In this document: in pieces, positions 17,978-25,885 of the stretch
How the letters are laid out: every line of letters begins with the position of its first letter
Numbering within the stretch: the stretch's first letter is position 1
DNA from: Anaerostipes sp. 992a
Lineage (GTDB): Bacteria; Bacillota; Clostridia; Lachnospirales; Lachnospiraceae
DNA: 64,000 nucleotides
Assembly: GCF_001940245.1 (NCBI RefSeq)
Contig: NZ_MJIG01000004.1
Coordinates: forward strand, 1,116,001-1,180,000
Direction of reading: 5' to 3'
Notes under the pieces: model-generated
Seen by the model: only the letters and a program-made list of their open reading frames with translations
The model's database searches: none
What the model was told of the DNA's origin: nothing
Position numbers and translations under genes: made by a program

Positions 17978-18541
17978 CTAAAGCATTCCGATCAAATCCA
18001 GACTTGGCATCAATGTCTCTTCCCCCGGCTTCCATTTTGCCGGGCAAACTTCATCTCCGTGTTCCTCTACAAACTGAGCAGCCTCCAGCTTACGCAGCAG
18101 TTCAGAAGCATTTCTTCCAATTCCGTTATCATGCACTTCATAGGCTTTTACTTTGCCCTGAGGATTTAAAATAAAGCTTCCTCTTAACGCCTGTCCCTCT
18201 TCCGGAAGATACACATCCAACATCTTAGCCAGCTTTGCTGTAGGATCCGCTAACATTGGATATTCTACATTGGCAATGGTTTCCGATGCATCCGCCCATG
18301 CTTTATGAACAAAGTGAGTATCACAGGATACAGAATAGATCTCACATCCGGCTGCTTTAAATTCCTCATAATAATCCTGAAGATCACTTAACTCCGTTGG
18401 GCATACAAAAGTAAAATCTGCTGGATAGAAAAAAAGAATAGACCAATGCCCCAAAAGATCTTTCTTCTTTACAGAACAAAAATCTCCATTATGATATGCC
18501 TGTACACAAAAATCTTCTACTTCCCAATTAATATAGCTCAT
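17978..18541 (-). CDS. ahpC: Peroxiredoxin AhpC
   Basis: A 187-residue typical 2-Cys peroxiredoxin that reduces hydrogen peroxide and organic hydroperoxides. Peroxidatic Cys47 lies in FYPADFTFVCPTEL and resolving Cys166 in DEVCPAKWKPGEETL, as in the AhpC subgroup. It is the first gene of an operon with the AhpF-like protein. A promoter (TTGAGG-17-TATAAT) and a palindrome lie upstream. Confidence 0.96.
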   Translation of the reverse strand: MSYINWEVEDFCVQAYHNGDFCSVKKKDLLGHWSILFFYPADFTFVCPTELSDLQDYYEEFKAAGCEIYSVSCDTHFVHKAWADASETIANVEYPMLADPTAKLAKMLDVYLPEEGQALRGSFILNPQGKVKAYEVHDNGIGRNASELLRKLEAAQFVEEHGDEVCPAKWKPGEETLMPSLDLIGML

Positions 18542-18585
18542 ACCTGTCTCCTTTCTTTTTCTTACACGTTGATCCTATTAGTTTT

Positions 18586-18627
18586 ATTATATTGAAAATA
18601 TTTTATTTCCTCAATAGGAATTCTTAT
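18586..18627 (-). promoter_or_regulatory. ahpC promoter with overlapping palindromic site
   Basis: On the minus strand TTGAGG (18609-18614) and TATAAT (18586-18591) are 17 bp apart. The near-palindrome ATAGGAATTCTTAT at 18614-18627 touches the -35 box and lies between the ahpC and ITDLN-peptide promoters. It resembles a regulator operator but does not match the PerR 7-1-7 consensus. Confidence 0.5.
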
Positions 18628-18728
18628 CGAAAATATAGCTTTATTTTCAGTTGTTTTCATTGCTATTTCTCCCTAATTTATCTATAATAAAACTATGGAG
18701 AAGGCACAGTAAAAAGGAGGTTACGCAT

Positions 18729-18920
18729 ATGGAAAAAAAGAAAAATTTAGGTATTACCAATTTAAACGGCGTTACAGATGATGAAGATACTACTTGCGGC
18801 ATCACAGATTTAAACTGTGTAGATGGACAAGATACCGGCAGCTACAGCATTACCGATTTGAATGCCGTAGACGATAAGGATACTACCTGCGATATTACTG
18901 ATTTGAATTGCAATGAATAA
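18729..18920 (+). CDS. Small acidic ITDLN-repeat peptide, unknown function
   Basis: A 63-residue protein with an excellent ribosome site (AAAGGAGG, eight bases before the ATG) and an upstream TATAAT at 18683-18688. After a short basic head (MEKKKNL) it consists of about three and a half copies of a 15-16 residue unit, roughly x-I-T-D-L-N-x-V-D-D-x-D-T-T-C. Cysteines and Thr/Asp pairs recur at fixed places. The copies differ at many silent third positions (for example GATTTAAAC versus GATTTGAAT), so the protein repeat is old and conserved. There is no signal peptide or membrane segment. It resembles a multi-core precursor peptide, but no modifying enzyme is visible in the window, and downstream DNA is occupied by insertion sequences. 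Function is unknown. Confidence 0.75.
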   Translation: MEKKKNLGITNLNGVTDDEDTTCGITDLNCVDGQDTGSYSITDLNAVDDKDTTCDITDLNCNE

Positions 18921-19053
18921 TCACAACCACCGGCTCAGCCGGTGGTTTGTACTTGCCCTATAAGGGCAAATTACCGGCACTAGAGTCTAAAGACTCATCG
19001 AATGGTTCGCCAACTGCAACATCATTTACCTATGGAGCCCTAAAGGGCTCATT

Positions 19054-19524
19054 TTATTTATTTGCTTTTACTGGCTCACCCGTAAACGGGTCAATATACT
19101 CTTTTAGTGTCATTTGATCATATTCTAAATCCTCTTTTAACTGATTTTGAATATACTCTTGTATTTTCTTTGCATTCTTCCCTACAGTATCTACATAATA
19201 TCCTCGACACCAGAAATGTCTATTTCCATATTTATACTTTAAATTTGCATGTCGTTCGAATATCATGAGTGTACTTTTTCCCTTTAAATACCCTACAAAA
19301 CTTGAAACACTTATACTTGGCGGAATCCTCACCAGCATATGTACATGATCTGGACAGATTTCTGCCTCCACTATTTCTACACCTTTTCTTTTGCATAGCA
19401 TACTCAGAATATTAGCTATATCTTGTTTTAACTTTCCGTATGCCACTTTTCTTCTATATTTTGGTGCAAAAACAATATGATACTTACAATTCCATTTTGT
19501 ATGTGATAAACTACTAATATCCAT
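19054..19524 (-). CDS. tnpA: IS200/IS605-family TnpA transposase
   Basis: A 156-residue HUH-type single-strand transposase. The HUH motif is in CPDHVHMLV and the catalytic tyrosine in the QEYIQNQ/ KKIQEYIQ helix. Start MDISSLSHTKWNCKYHIVFAPKYRRK is family-typical and the length is full. The ribosome site GGAGGTT can be sequestered by an upstream AACCTCC, a known control feature of IS200. Confidence 0.93.
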   Translation of the reverse strand: MDISSLSHTKWNCKYHIVFAPKYRRKVAYGKLKQDIANILSMLCKRKGVEIVEAEICPDHVHMLVRIPPSISVSSFVGYLKGKSTLMIFERHANLKYKYGNRHFWCRGYYVDTVGKNAKKIQEYIQNQLKEDLEYDQMTLKEYIDPFTGEPVKANK

Positions 19525-19530
19525 TTGGAT

Positions 19531-19586
19531 AACCTCCTTTGATTTTATGTGGTTGGCGAACCAACATAATTATATCATTGGAGGTT
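19531..19586 (-). promoter_or_regulatory. Ribosome-site-sequestering hairpin of IS200 tnpA
   Basis: On the minus strand AACCTCC (19580-19586) is complementary to the tnpA ribosome site GGAGGTT (19531-19537), with a smaller hairpin GTTGG-TTCG-CCAAC nested between. This would hide the ribosome site and keep transposase translation low. Confidence 0.7.
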
Positions 19587-19712
19587 TTTTACTGTAAGCT
19601 GAAGCAATGCTGACTCACCGGCTGAGCCGGTGGTTTCTTTGTTCCTCAAAGTTTCGTTTCTCTGCCTGAGAAACTCCACAATGATGAACAGGCTTAAAGC
19701 CTAACAACACAA

Positions 19713-19740
19713 AATACCCGCTTATTGCTAAGCGGGTATT
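19713..19740. repeat. Left 28-bp flanking repeat of the IS1182-type element (terminator palindrome)
   Basis: Palindromic sequence beginning AATACCCGC and ending GCGGGTATT, identical to 21342-21369 at the other side of the element. Interpreted as a target duplication of a terminator stem-loop. The 80 bp to its left (19633-19712) hold two small hairpins (GTTTCTC/GAGAAAC and AGGCTT/AAGCCT) and no gene. Confidence 0.85.
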
Positions 19741-21341
19741 CAGACTGTAGACAAAGCCCCGGCAAAAGCCGGGCTTTTCTACATTTATGGCCGTTTTTCT
19801 GGTATAATAGAAATATCAGAAGGGCGGTGTTTTTTTATGATGACAAAAAATTCAGATAAAAAAAGGGAACAGATGATAATGTTCTGTATGGATGACATGG
19901 TTCCCCAAAACCATATGCTGCGTTTAATTGATAAAGCCATTGACTGGACTTTTATATATGATCTTGTTGAAGAAAAATACTGCCCCGATAACGGAAGGCC
20001 AAGCATGGACCCTGTCATGCTGATCAAGATCCCCTTCATTCAATATCTTTATGGAATTAAAAGTATGAGGCAGACCATCAAAGAGATAGAAGTAAACGTT
20101 GCTTACAGATGGTTTCTCGGATTGGACATGCTGGATCCGGTTCCTCATTTTTCAACTTTTGGGAAAAACTACACGCGTCGTTTTAAAGATACCGATCTTT
20201 TTGAACAGATTTTTGCAAAGATATTGGAAGATTGTATGAAATTTAAACTGGTGGACACGGAACATATCTTTGTAGATTCTACTCATGTGAAAGCATGTGC
20301 AAACAGTAAAAAAATGCGTAAAAAAATTGCACATGAGCAGGCTCTCTGGTATGAAGAGGAACTGCAGAAAGAAATCACCAGAGATCGTGAAGCACATGGA
20401 AAAAAGCCTTTAAAAGAAAAAGATAGAAACGATCCTCCATCCAGCGGCGGAAACGGCGATATGACAAAAGAAGAGGAAATCCCGGAAGGTGTTAAAACAC
20501 AGAAATGCAGTACCACGGATCCGGAAAGCGGATGGTTCCGTAAAGGTGAGCATAAACATGTTTTTGCTTATGCAGTGGAAACCGCTTGTGACAAACACGG
20601 CTGGATTCTTGGATACAGCATCCATCCCGGAAACGAACATGACAGCCGGACATTCAAAACATTATATGATAAGATAAAAATGTATTCACCAGATATGATC
20701 ATAGCAGACGCTGGTTACCGTACACCAGCGATTGCCTGTGAATTGATGGAAGATGGTATCAAGCCTCTGTTCCCATATAAAAGGCCTATGACAAAGGAAG
20801 GTTATTTCCGAAAATATGAGTATGTTTATGATGAGTATTATGACTGCTACATATGCCCGGAAGACCATATATTGTCATATCATACAACAAACAGGGAAGG
20901 TTACAGAGAGTACAGGAGCTGCGGAAAAACATGTGCCAGCTGTCCAAATCTTCACAGATGTACGGAAAGTAAAGAACATATAAAAGTGGTCACCCGTCAT
21001 GTGTGGGAAGGATATATGGAGAAAGCGGAGGATATCCGGCATACACTTGGCAACAAACAGATTTATGAGTTAAGGAAAGAAACAATCGAAAGGATATTTG
21101 GAACAGCCAAGGAACAACACGGATTCCGATATACACAAAGCATAGGGAAAGCCCGGATGGAAATGAAGGCGGGGCTTACTTTTGCGTGTATGAATCTGAA
21201 AAAGCTAGCCAGGATACTGGCACAAAGAGGACGAAGATTCTCAACTGCCTATACTATTTTGCGAGAAATAAAAGAAAAGTTATTTTTAATAGAAAAGTGG
21301 TGCTGGAGATTATCTCCAGCACCAGCTTTGTCTACAGTCTG
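19741..21341 (+). mobile_element. IS1182-family insertion sequence
   Basis: 1601 bp bounded by perfect 17-bp inverted ends (CAGACTGTAGACAAAGC at 19741-19757 and its reverse complement at 21325-21341). Subterminal hairpins lie inside both ends: AAAGCCCCGGC/GCCGGGCTTT on the left, which is terminator-like, and GGTGCTGGAG/CTCCAGCACC on the right. It is flanked by 28-bp direct repeats that are a terminator palindrome. Confidence 0.9.
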
Positions 21342-21342
21342 A
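19837..21342 (+). CDS. IS1182-family transposase (DDE)
   Basis: A 501-residue, apparently intact transposase. The N-terminal domain has the family pattern (NGRPSMDPVMLIKIPFIQYLYGIKSMRQ), followed by the DDE core with DTEHIFVDSTHVKA, IIADAGYRT and ETIERIFGTAKEQHGFR, and the zinc-like CGKTCASCPNLHRC insert typical of IS1182 proteins. The last two bases of the stop codon region are TG from the element end and A from the flanking repeat, so translation stops exactly at the junction. Confidence 0.93.
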   Translation: MMTKNSDKKREQMIMFCMDDMVPQNHMLRLIDKAIDWTFIYDLVEEKYCPDNGRPSMDPVMLIKIPFIQYLYGIKSMRQTIKEIEVNVAYRWFLGLDMLDPVPHFSTFGKNYTRRFKDTDLFEQIFAKILEDCMKFKLVDTEHIFVDSTHVKACANSKKMRKKIAHEQALWYEEELQKEITRDREAHGKKPLKEKDRNDPPSSGGNGDMTKEEEIPEGVKTQKCSTTDPESGWFRKGEHKHVFAYAVETACDKHGWILGYSIHPGNEHDSRTFKTLYDKIKMYSPDMIIADAGYRTPAIACELMEDGIKPLFPYKRPMTKEGYFRKYEYVYDEYYDCYICPEDHILSYHTTNREGYREYRSCGKTCASCPNLHRCTESKEHIKVVTRHVWEGYMEKAEDIRHTLGNKQIYELRKETIERIFGTAKEQHGFRYTQSIGKARMEMKAGLTFACMNLKKLARILAQRGRRFSTAYTILREIKEKLFLIEKWCWRLSPAPALSTV

Positions 21343-21369
21343 ATACCCGCTTATTGCTAAGCGGGTATT
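21342..21369. repeat. Right 28-bp flanking repeat of the IS1182-type element
   Basis: Identical to 19713-19740. It is followed by TTTATTG on the plus strand, so this copy still looks like a working intrinsic terminator. The next 107 bp to the dus gene hold nothing that can be supported. Confidence 0.85.
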
Positions 21370-21476
21370 TTTATTGAAAAGAGAGGATTAAAAATATATA
21401 TGAAAAACTTTAAGTAAAGTATATCAGATTCATAAATTGATTCAATGTATAAACCATGAAAGTTTCTAAACATTTT

Positions 21477-22439
21477 CTAAACAGCTGATAAAAATCCTCT
21501 TTCCGGTTGCATCTGACAACCATCCACCAATTCCTTTACCGCTGCATCATAAGCCTTTAAATTCTGGCATTTTTTAATCTTTTTTAACTGCTTCTTTCCA
21601 TCTGGAAACAAGCATCCAAAGTAATACCACAGCTCTTTCATTTTAAATAAGACATTACGATCTCCATTCATCCAGGTCGTGTAGCCCTGGCAAACCTCAT
21701 CATGAAAATGAAGGAAATCTTCCTTTGACAGATTACTTTCTCCTCGAATCGCATTGCTAAGTGCCGGATTGGCAATGGCTCCTCTGCCGATCATAATCAA
21801 ATCCACCTTCGGACACTGCTGCTTCCACTCTATATACCCTTCCCTGGAAAAAATATTTCCATTATAGCAGACTGGATTTTTACTTTCCTCCACGGCCATA
21901 GAAAAATATTCCATTCGCGGCTGATTTTTATAGAAATCCTTTTGAACTCTTGGATGAATGATCAGTTCTTCCATCGGGAACTGATTATAAATTTCTAACA
22001 GCTGATAAAATTCCTCCGGATCCTCTACTCCCAACCTGGTCTTTACAGAAATCTTCATATCCAGCTCCATAAAAATCTGGTCTAAAAAATCATCTAGCCC
22101 TTCCAGATCCGAAAGAAAACCTGCTCCCCGCCTTTTGGCAGTTACCGTCCCAGAGGGACATCCAAGATTTAAGTTTACTTCTTCATATCCCATTTCTTTT
22201 AGTTCTTTCGCTGCCTTCATAAAATGCTCCGCCTGATTCGTAAGAATCTGAGGAACAACATAAAGCCCCTCATTATGCTCTGGAAGAACATCCCTCTTCT
22301 CTCTTGGCATAAAAGCGTGTGCCTGATTGGGTGCAAGAAACGGCGTAAAGTACTTATCTATCCCACCAAAATACTTATGATGAGCATTCCGAAAAATATA
22401 ACTGGTAATTCCTTCCATTGGAGCCAAATAAATCTTCAT
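21477..22439 (-). CDS. dus: tRNA-dihydrouridine synthase family protein
   Basis: A 320-residue flavoenzyme reducing uridines in the tRNA D-loop. It starts MKIYLAPMEGITSYIFR, has the active-site cysteine in NLGCPSGTVTAKRRGAG, the SVKTRLG strand, and the FMN-phosphate segment VDLIMIGRGAIANP. The start at 22439 follows GGGAGA; the 17 upstream codons are non-conserved. It begins 16 bp after queF, which puts two tRNA-modification genes together. Confidence 0.93.
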   Translation of the reverse strand: MKIYLAPMEGITSYIFRNAHHKYFGGIDKYFTPFLAPNQAHAFMPREKRDVLPEHNEGLYVVPQILTNQAEHFMKAAKELKEMGYEEVNLNLGCPSGTVTAKRRGAGFLSDLEGLDDFLDQIFMELDMKISVKTRLGVEDPEEFYQLLEIYNQFPMEELIIHPRVQKDFYKNQPRMEYFSMAVEESKNPVCYNGNIFSREGYIEWKQQCPKVDLIMIGRGAIANPALSNAIRGESNLSKEDFLHFHDEVCQGYTTWMNGDRNVLFKMKELWYYFGCLFPDGKKQLKKIKKCQNLKAYDAAVKELVDGCQMQPERGFLSAV

Positions 22440-22455
22440 ATTCTCTCCCATGCTT

Positions 22456-22953
22456 CTATCGATTATCCACTTTTTCCGGATAGAGATCATGATTTGCCAG
22501 ACGGTTAAATGCTACTTCCTTCCATACAGTTCCTTCTTTCCCATAGTTGCAATATGGATCGATGGAAATCCCTCCTCTTGGTGTAAATTTTCCCCATACT
22601 TCAATGTATTTTGGATCCATCAACCGAATCAAGTCCTTCATGATAATATTGACACAATCCTCATGAAAATCTCCATGGTTGCGAAAGCTGAATAAATACA
22701 GCTTCAAAGATTTACTCTCTACCATACGCTCCCCTGGAACGTAGGAAATATAAATTGTCGCAAAGTCCGGCTGCCCCGTCATCGGACACAAACTGGTAAA
22801 TTCCGGACAATTAAATTTGACAAAATAATCATTTTCCGGATGTTTGTTAGGAAATGTTTCCAGTACCTCCGGTGCATAATCATCTGCGTATTTTGTCTTC
22901 TGATTGCCTAATAACGTAACTCCTTCTAATTCTTCTTTGTTTCTTCCACTCAT
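22456..22953 (-). CDS. queF: NADPH-dependent preQ0 reductase QueF
   Basis: A 165-residue enzyme of the short (YkvM-like) type that reduces 7-cyano-7-deazaguanine to preQ1 in queuosine synthesis. The catalytic cysteine is in [15 protein letters not shown], with the conserved Asp seven residues later, and [13 protein letters not shown] carries the substrate-binding His and Glu. The start at 22953 ([16 protein letters not shown]) follows AAAGGACG and nearly abuts the helicase stop. Confidence 0.95.
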   Translation of the reverse strand: MSGRNKEELEGVTLLGNQKTKYADDYAPEVLETFPNKHPENDYFVKFNCPEFTSLCPMTGQPDFATIYISYVPGERMVESKSLKLYLFSFRNHGDFHEDCVNIIMKDLIRLMDPKYIEVWGKFTPRGGISIDPYCNYGKEGTVWKEVAFNRLANHDLYPEKVDNR

Positions 22954-22954
22954 A

Positions 22955-25318
22955 TTACTTACGTCCTTTCCAAAACTCCTTGATCTTATGCCCCACTTCT
23001 GCAAGTGTGACTCTTTTTCGATCCTGCCACTCAATTGGGAATAATCCTTCGTATTCCACTCCCAGAAAGCGATCATCCAGAAGTAGAATAACTCCTTCGT
23101 CTTCCTGAGTACGAATTACCCTTCCTGCTGCCTGTAGGACCTTATTCATGCCGGGATATCGATAGGCATATGCAAATCCCGGATATCCCTGTTTATCAAA
23201 ATATTCCTTTAACAGATTCTGCTCGAATCCAAAACCGGGTAATCCCGTGCCGACTATTATAGTACCAATGAGACGCTCATTGGTCAAATCAATTCCTTCT
23301 GAAAAAATCCCTCCCATAACACAAAGTGCCATTAACGACTTTTTTCTTGATTTTCCAAACTCCTGAAGGAACTCCTCCCTCTCTGATTCCCCCATCGTCT
23401 GATTTTGTATAAGAATGTCCGCTTTTACGTCCAGCCCCATTTGATATATCAATTGGGCTGTTTGGTTCAGCATCTCGTAAGATGGAAAAAACGTAATATA
23501 ATTTCCCTTTTTTCCATCCAGCACTGCATTCATATACCAGAAGATCTTCTCATATTCCGTTTTATTTCTTCTCGCATATCTACTCGTAACATCATCGGCA
23601 ACATAAATGCTCCTTTTTTCTGCACAAAAGGGGGATGGAACATAGATTGCCTTTTCCTCCTCATTGCCGATCAGAAGATTCTTATAATAATTCACTGGCA
23701 GAAAGGTTGCTGAAAAAAGTATGGATGCCTTACTGTACGCAAAACACCTTTTTAACTGTCCCGATGGATTGATGCAAAACAGTTTACAATAAAATCTTCC
23801 TCCGGATTCTAATACATAGATTTCATATCCGTCATCCATAGTATCATAAATATTTAAATAATGCTGTACCTTAAAATATAACTCCAGCAATTCTTTTTCT
23901 TCATTTCCTGGTGCCAGTTCTTCCAAAAAGCGATCCGCTTCTGTTACAAATCTTACCAGCGCATAGGTAAGCTTATCCGTATCTCCAATCACCGCCTGGC
24001 TTCCCCACTGTTTTTTTAAATGGAGCATCTCTTTATTGCATCTTCTACATGCATGTTTCATACTTTTGGCATACTCAGGAAGAAGCTTTTGTACCTCCAG
24101 AAAATCTTCTTTACAAAGCATGGAACTGTACATGCCTCTGGCCCTGTCCACCAGATTATGAGCCTCATCAATCAGATAATACATCTTAAGGGTCTTTCCT
24201 TCTGCAAAAAAACGTCTCAGCTGAACCTTAGGATCGAAGACATAATTATAGTCACAGATAATACCATCTGCAAAATTAGAAGCATCCAAACTCAGCTCAT
24301 AAGGACAGACCTCATATCTTTTTGCATAATCTTCTATCTTTGTCCTTGAAAACACCTCTTCCCCTGTAATCAGCTGATAAAGGGCTTCATTAATCCGATC
24401 GTAATGTCCTTTTGCATACGGACAGGTATCCGGATTACAATCCACTTCCTCCAGCGGACAGATTTTCTCCTTGGCTGTCAATGTTACTGTATGAAAACAA
24501 AGCCTTTTTTCTCTTAATCGCTCAAAGGTCTCCTCTGCCGCCGTTCTGGTAATGGTTTTCGCTGTCAGGTAAAAAAGCTTATCCATCTGATCCTCTTCCA
24601 TCCGCTTTATAGCAGGAAATATGGTAGATATGGTCTTCCCAATCCCCGTCGGTGCCTGTACGAAGAGAATCTCTTCCTTCTTCAGCGCCTGATAGACAGA
24701 TGCTGTCATCTTCCTCTGACCTGTACGATAAACAAAAGGGAAGGTAAGCTGTCTGATAGAATCATCCCGTTTCTTTTTCTCCTCATAGACATAGTCACTC
24801 CAGATAAAAAACTGCAGTTTCGCATCTTCCATCCATTGCTCTAGCTCTTCCATGGAAAGCTCCTCATAAAATCTTTTTATCTCCTCACTCTCCAAATGAC
24901 AATAGGTCATCTGAATGCCGACTCTGGGCAAATGATTCTGCAGACCGTATAAATATCCATAACACATGGCCTGGGCCTTGTGTACATAGATAGCCTCTTC
25001 CATATCCTGTAGATTCTGATAGGTACCCTTAATTTCATCGATTACCCAGATATCACCTTTGGGAAAAATACCATCTGCCCTTCCTTCCAAAAGAATATCG
25101 TATTCTCGATGATGAAATACCTGCTTTAAGGACACCTCCTCTTTATATTCCACGCCCATAGACTTTTGAATCTTCTTGTGGATCCTACTCCCCTCCTGCA
25201 TTGCATCCAGAGCTGCCTTCCTGCTCCCCTTCGCTGCAAGATCCCCGGAACGAAATAGAAATTCCACCAGCTGCCGGACGGAAATCTGTATTTGGTTGTC
25301 TCTTAGCTGAAGTATCAT
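22955..25318 (-). CDS. XPD/DinG-like Fe-S helicase with PD-(D/E)XK-like N-terminus
   Basis: A 787-residue protein. Residues 1-160 carry a Cas4/PD-(D/E)XK-like pattern (GRADGIF ... WVIDEIKG), and residues about 185-780 a superfamily 2 Rad3-type helicase: [17 protein letters not shown] (Walker A), four cysteines in [21 protein letters not shown] for the iron-sulfur cluster, DEAHNL (Walker B) and [14 protein letters not shown] (motif VI). It probably unwinds branched DNA with 5'-3' polarity in repair. The nuclease-like part keeps Asp and Glu-x-Lys residues, so it may cut, but that is inferred. First gene of a three-gene operon with queF and dus. Confidence 0.9.
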   Translation of the reverse strand: MILQLRDNQIQISVRQLVEFLFRSGDLAAKGSRKAALDAMQEGSRIHKKIQKSMGVEYKEEVSLKQVFHHREYDILLEGRADGIFPKGDIWVIDEIKGTYQNLQDMEEAIYVHKAQAMCYGYLYGLQNHLPRVGIQMTYCHLESEEIKRFYEELSMEELEQWMEDAKLQFFIWSDYVYEEKKKRDDSIRQLTFPFVYRTGQRKMTASVYQALKKEEILFVQAPTGIGKTISTIFPAIKRMEEDQMDKLFYLTAKTITRTAAEETFERLREKRLCFHTVTLTAKEKICPLEEVDCNPDTCPYAKGHYDRINEALYQLITGEEVFSRTKIEDYAKRYEVCPYELSLDASNFADGIICDYNYVFDPKVQLRRFFAEGKTLKMYYLIDEAHNLVDRARGMYSSMLCKEDFLEVQKLLPEYAKSMKHACRRCNKEMLHLKKQWGSQAVIGDTDKLTYALVRFVTEADRFLEELAPGNEEKELLELYFKVQHYLNIYDTMDDGYEIYVLESGGRFYCKLFCINPSGQLKRCFAYSKASILFSATFLPVNYYKNLLIGNEEEKAIYVPSPFCAEKRSIYVADDVTSRYARRNKTEYEKIFWYMNAVLDGKKGNYITFFPSYEMLNQTAQLIYQMGLDVKADILIQNQTMGESEREEFLQEFGKSRKKSLMALCVMGGIFSEGIDLTNERLIGTIIVGTGLPGFGFEQNLLKEYFDKQGYPGFAYAYRYPGMNKVLQAAGRVIRTQEDEGVILLLDDRFLGVEYEGLFPIEWQDRKRVTLAEVGHKIKEFWKGRK

Positions 25319-25406
25319 ACGACTGGTCCTTTCTCTTTACTAATAAAATTATTATAATTTATCCCTCCCGGAAATCCAATATGCTATGTCTATTTTATAA
25401 CATTTC

Positions 25407-25618
25407 TTGACTTCTGCAGCCCCATATAGTACCATAATATTAACAAGTTTCTGGTGCAGGAGGATGCTTCCTGTTGCACTGGAATAATCTACAATCAGCC
25501 TTTCTGATGCCCAAGGTATGAACAACCTGGAATAAAGATTGCGTAACGAATATATTGTTATGTTTATTTTGCGTACCAGAAAAGCTGGTGCGCATTTTTT
25601 ATTACATAGGAGTCTTAT
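25407..25618 (+). promoter_or_regulatory. Promoter and structured leader with terminator upstream of the hydG operon
   Basis: A promoter TTGACT-17-TACCAT (25407-25435) is followed by about 175 nt of leader. It folds into a long first hairpin (TTCTGGTGCA/TGCACTGGAA, 25449-25484), ATCAG/CTGAT, CCAAGGT/ACCTGG, and a strong intrinsic terminator (TGCGTACCAG/CTGGTGCGCA plus six T, 25570-25600) only 18 nt before the first start codon. CTGGTGC in the first hairpin can also pair with GTACCAG of the terminator, offering an antiterminator. No known riboswitch class was recognised. The stretch 25319-25406 holds the helicase upstream region and nothing else that can be supported. Confidence 0.65.
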
Positions 25619-25867
25619 ATGGAAACCAAAATTGCATTGATCGGAATCATTGTCCATGACATCCGGGATACAGAGCGGCTAAATCAGCTGCTGCACGATT
25701 ATCAGGAATATATCGTCGGCCGTATGGGAATCCCTTATTCCCAAAAGGGAGTGAATATTATTTCTGTAGTATTGGATGCTCCTGAAAATATCATCAGCAG
25801 TTTATCAGGAAAACTTGGCATGATAAGAGGCATTACTGTAAAATCCATGATTGCAAAAACCAAATAG
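25619..25867 (+). CDS. TM1266-like iron-only hydrogenase system regulator
   Basis: An 82-residue ferredoxin-like-fold protein of the TM1266 family, often next to hydE/F/G. It begins METKIALIGIIVHD, carries GRMGIPYSQKGVNIISVVLDA and ends with GMIRGITVKSM. It resembles NikR-type ACT domains and is thought to regulate [FeFe]-hydrogenase maturation, though DNA binding is not shown by the sequence. It is 18 bp upstream of hydG. Confidence 0.88.
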   Translation: METKIALIGIIVHDIRDTERLNQLLHDYQEYIVGRMGIPYSQKGVNIISVVLDAPENIISSLSGKLGMIRGITVKSMIAKTK

Positions 25868-25885
25868 TAGAAAGAAGGTATCAAA

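Larger units (their letters stand above)
18927..19632 (-). mobile_element. IS200-type insertion sequence
   Basis: About 0.7 kb with a single Y1 transposase gene and subterminal hairpins at both edges: CCACCGGCTCAGCCGGTGG at 18927-18945 and CACCGGCTGAGCCGGTG at 19616-19632. There are no terminal inverted repeats or target duplications, as expected for the IS200/IS605 family. No TnpB/IscB gene accompanies it. Exact cleavage ends cannot be fixed by eye. Confidence 0.75.

Noticed and set aside
18586-18660. PerR box upstream of ahpC
   Set aside because: The palindrome present has an even 14-bp spacing and does not fit the TTATAAT-n-ATTATAA consensus.
18921-18960. CCGGCTCAGCCGG hairpin as the peptide gene's own terminator
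   Set aside because: The same hairpin occurs at the other IS200 edge (19616-19632), so it belongs to the insertion sequence, although it may still stop transcription.
18927-21369. CRISPR array or composite transposon
   Set aside because: The repeats are insertion-sequence ends and a target duplication. There are no regularly spaced repeats, and the two elements are of different families.
25449-25560. hydG leader read as a TPP or cobalamin riboswitch
   Set aside because: Short similarities such as CTGATG and GAACAACCTGGAATAA recall the TPP motif, and GCACTGG recalls cobalamin, but the conserved blocks are not in the right order or spacing.
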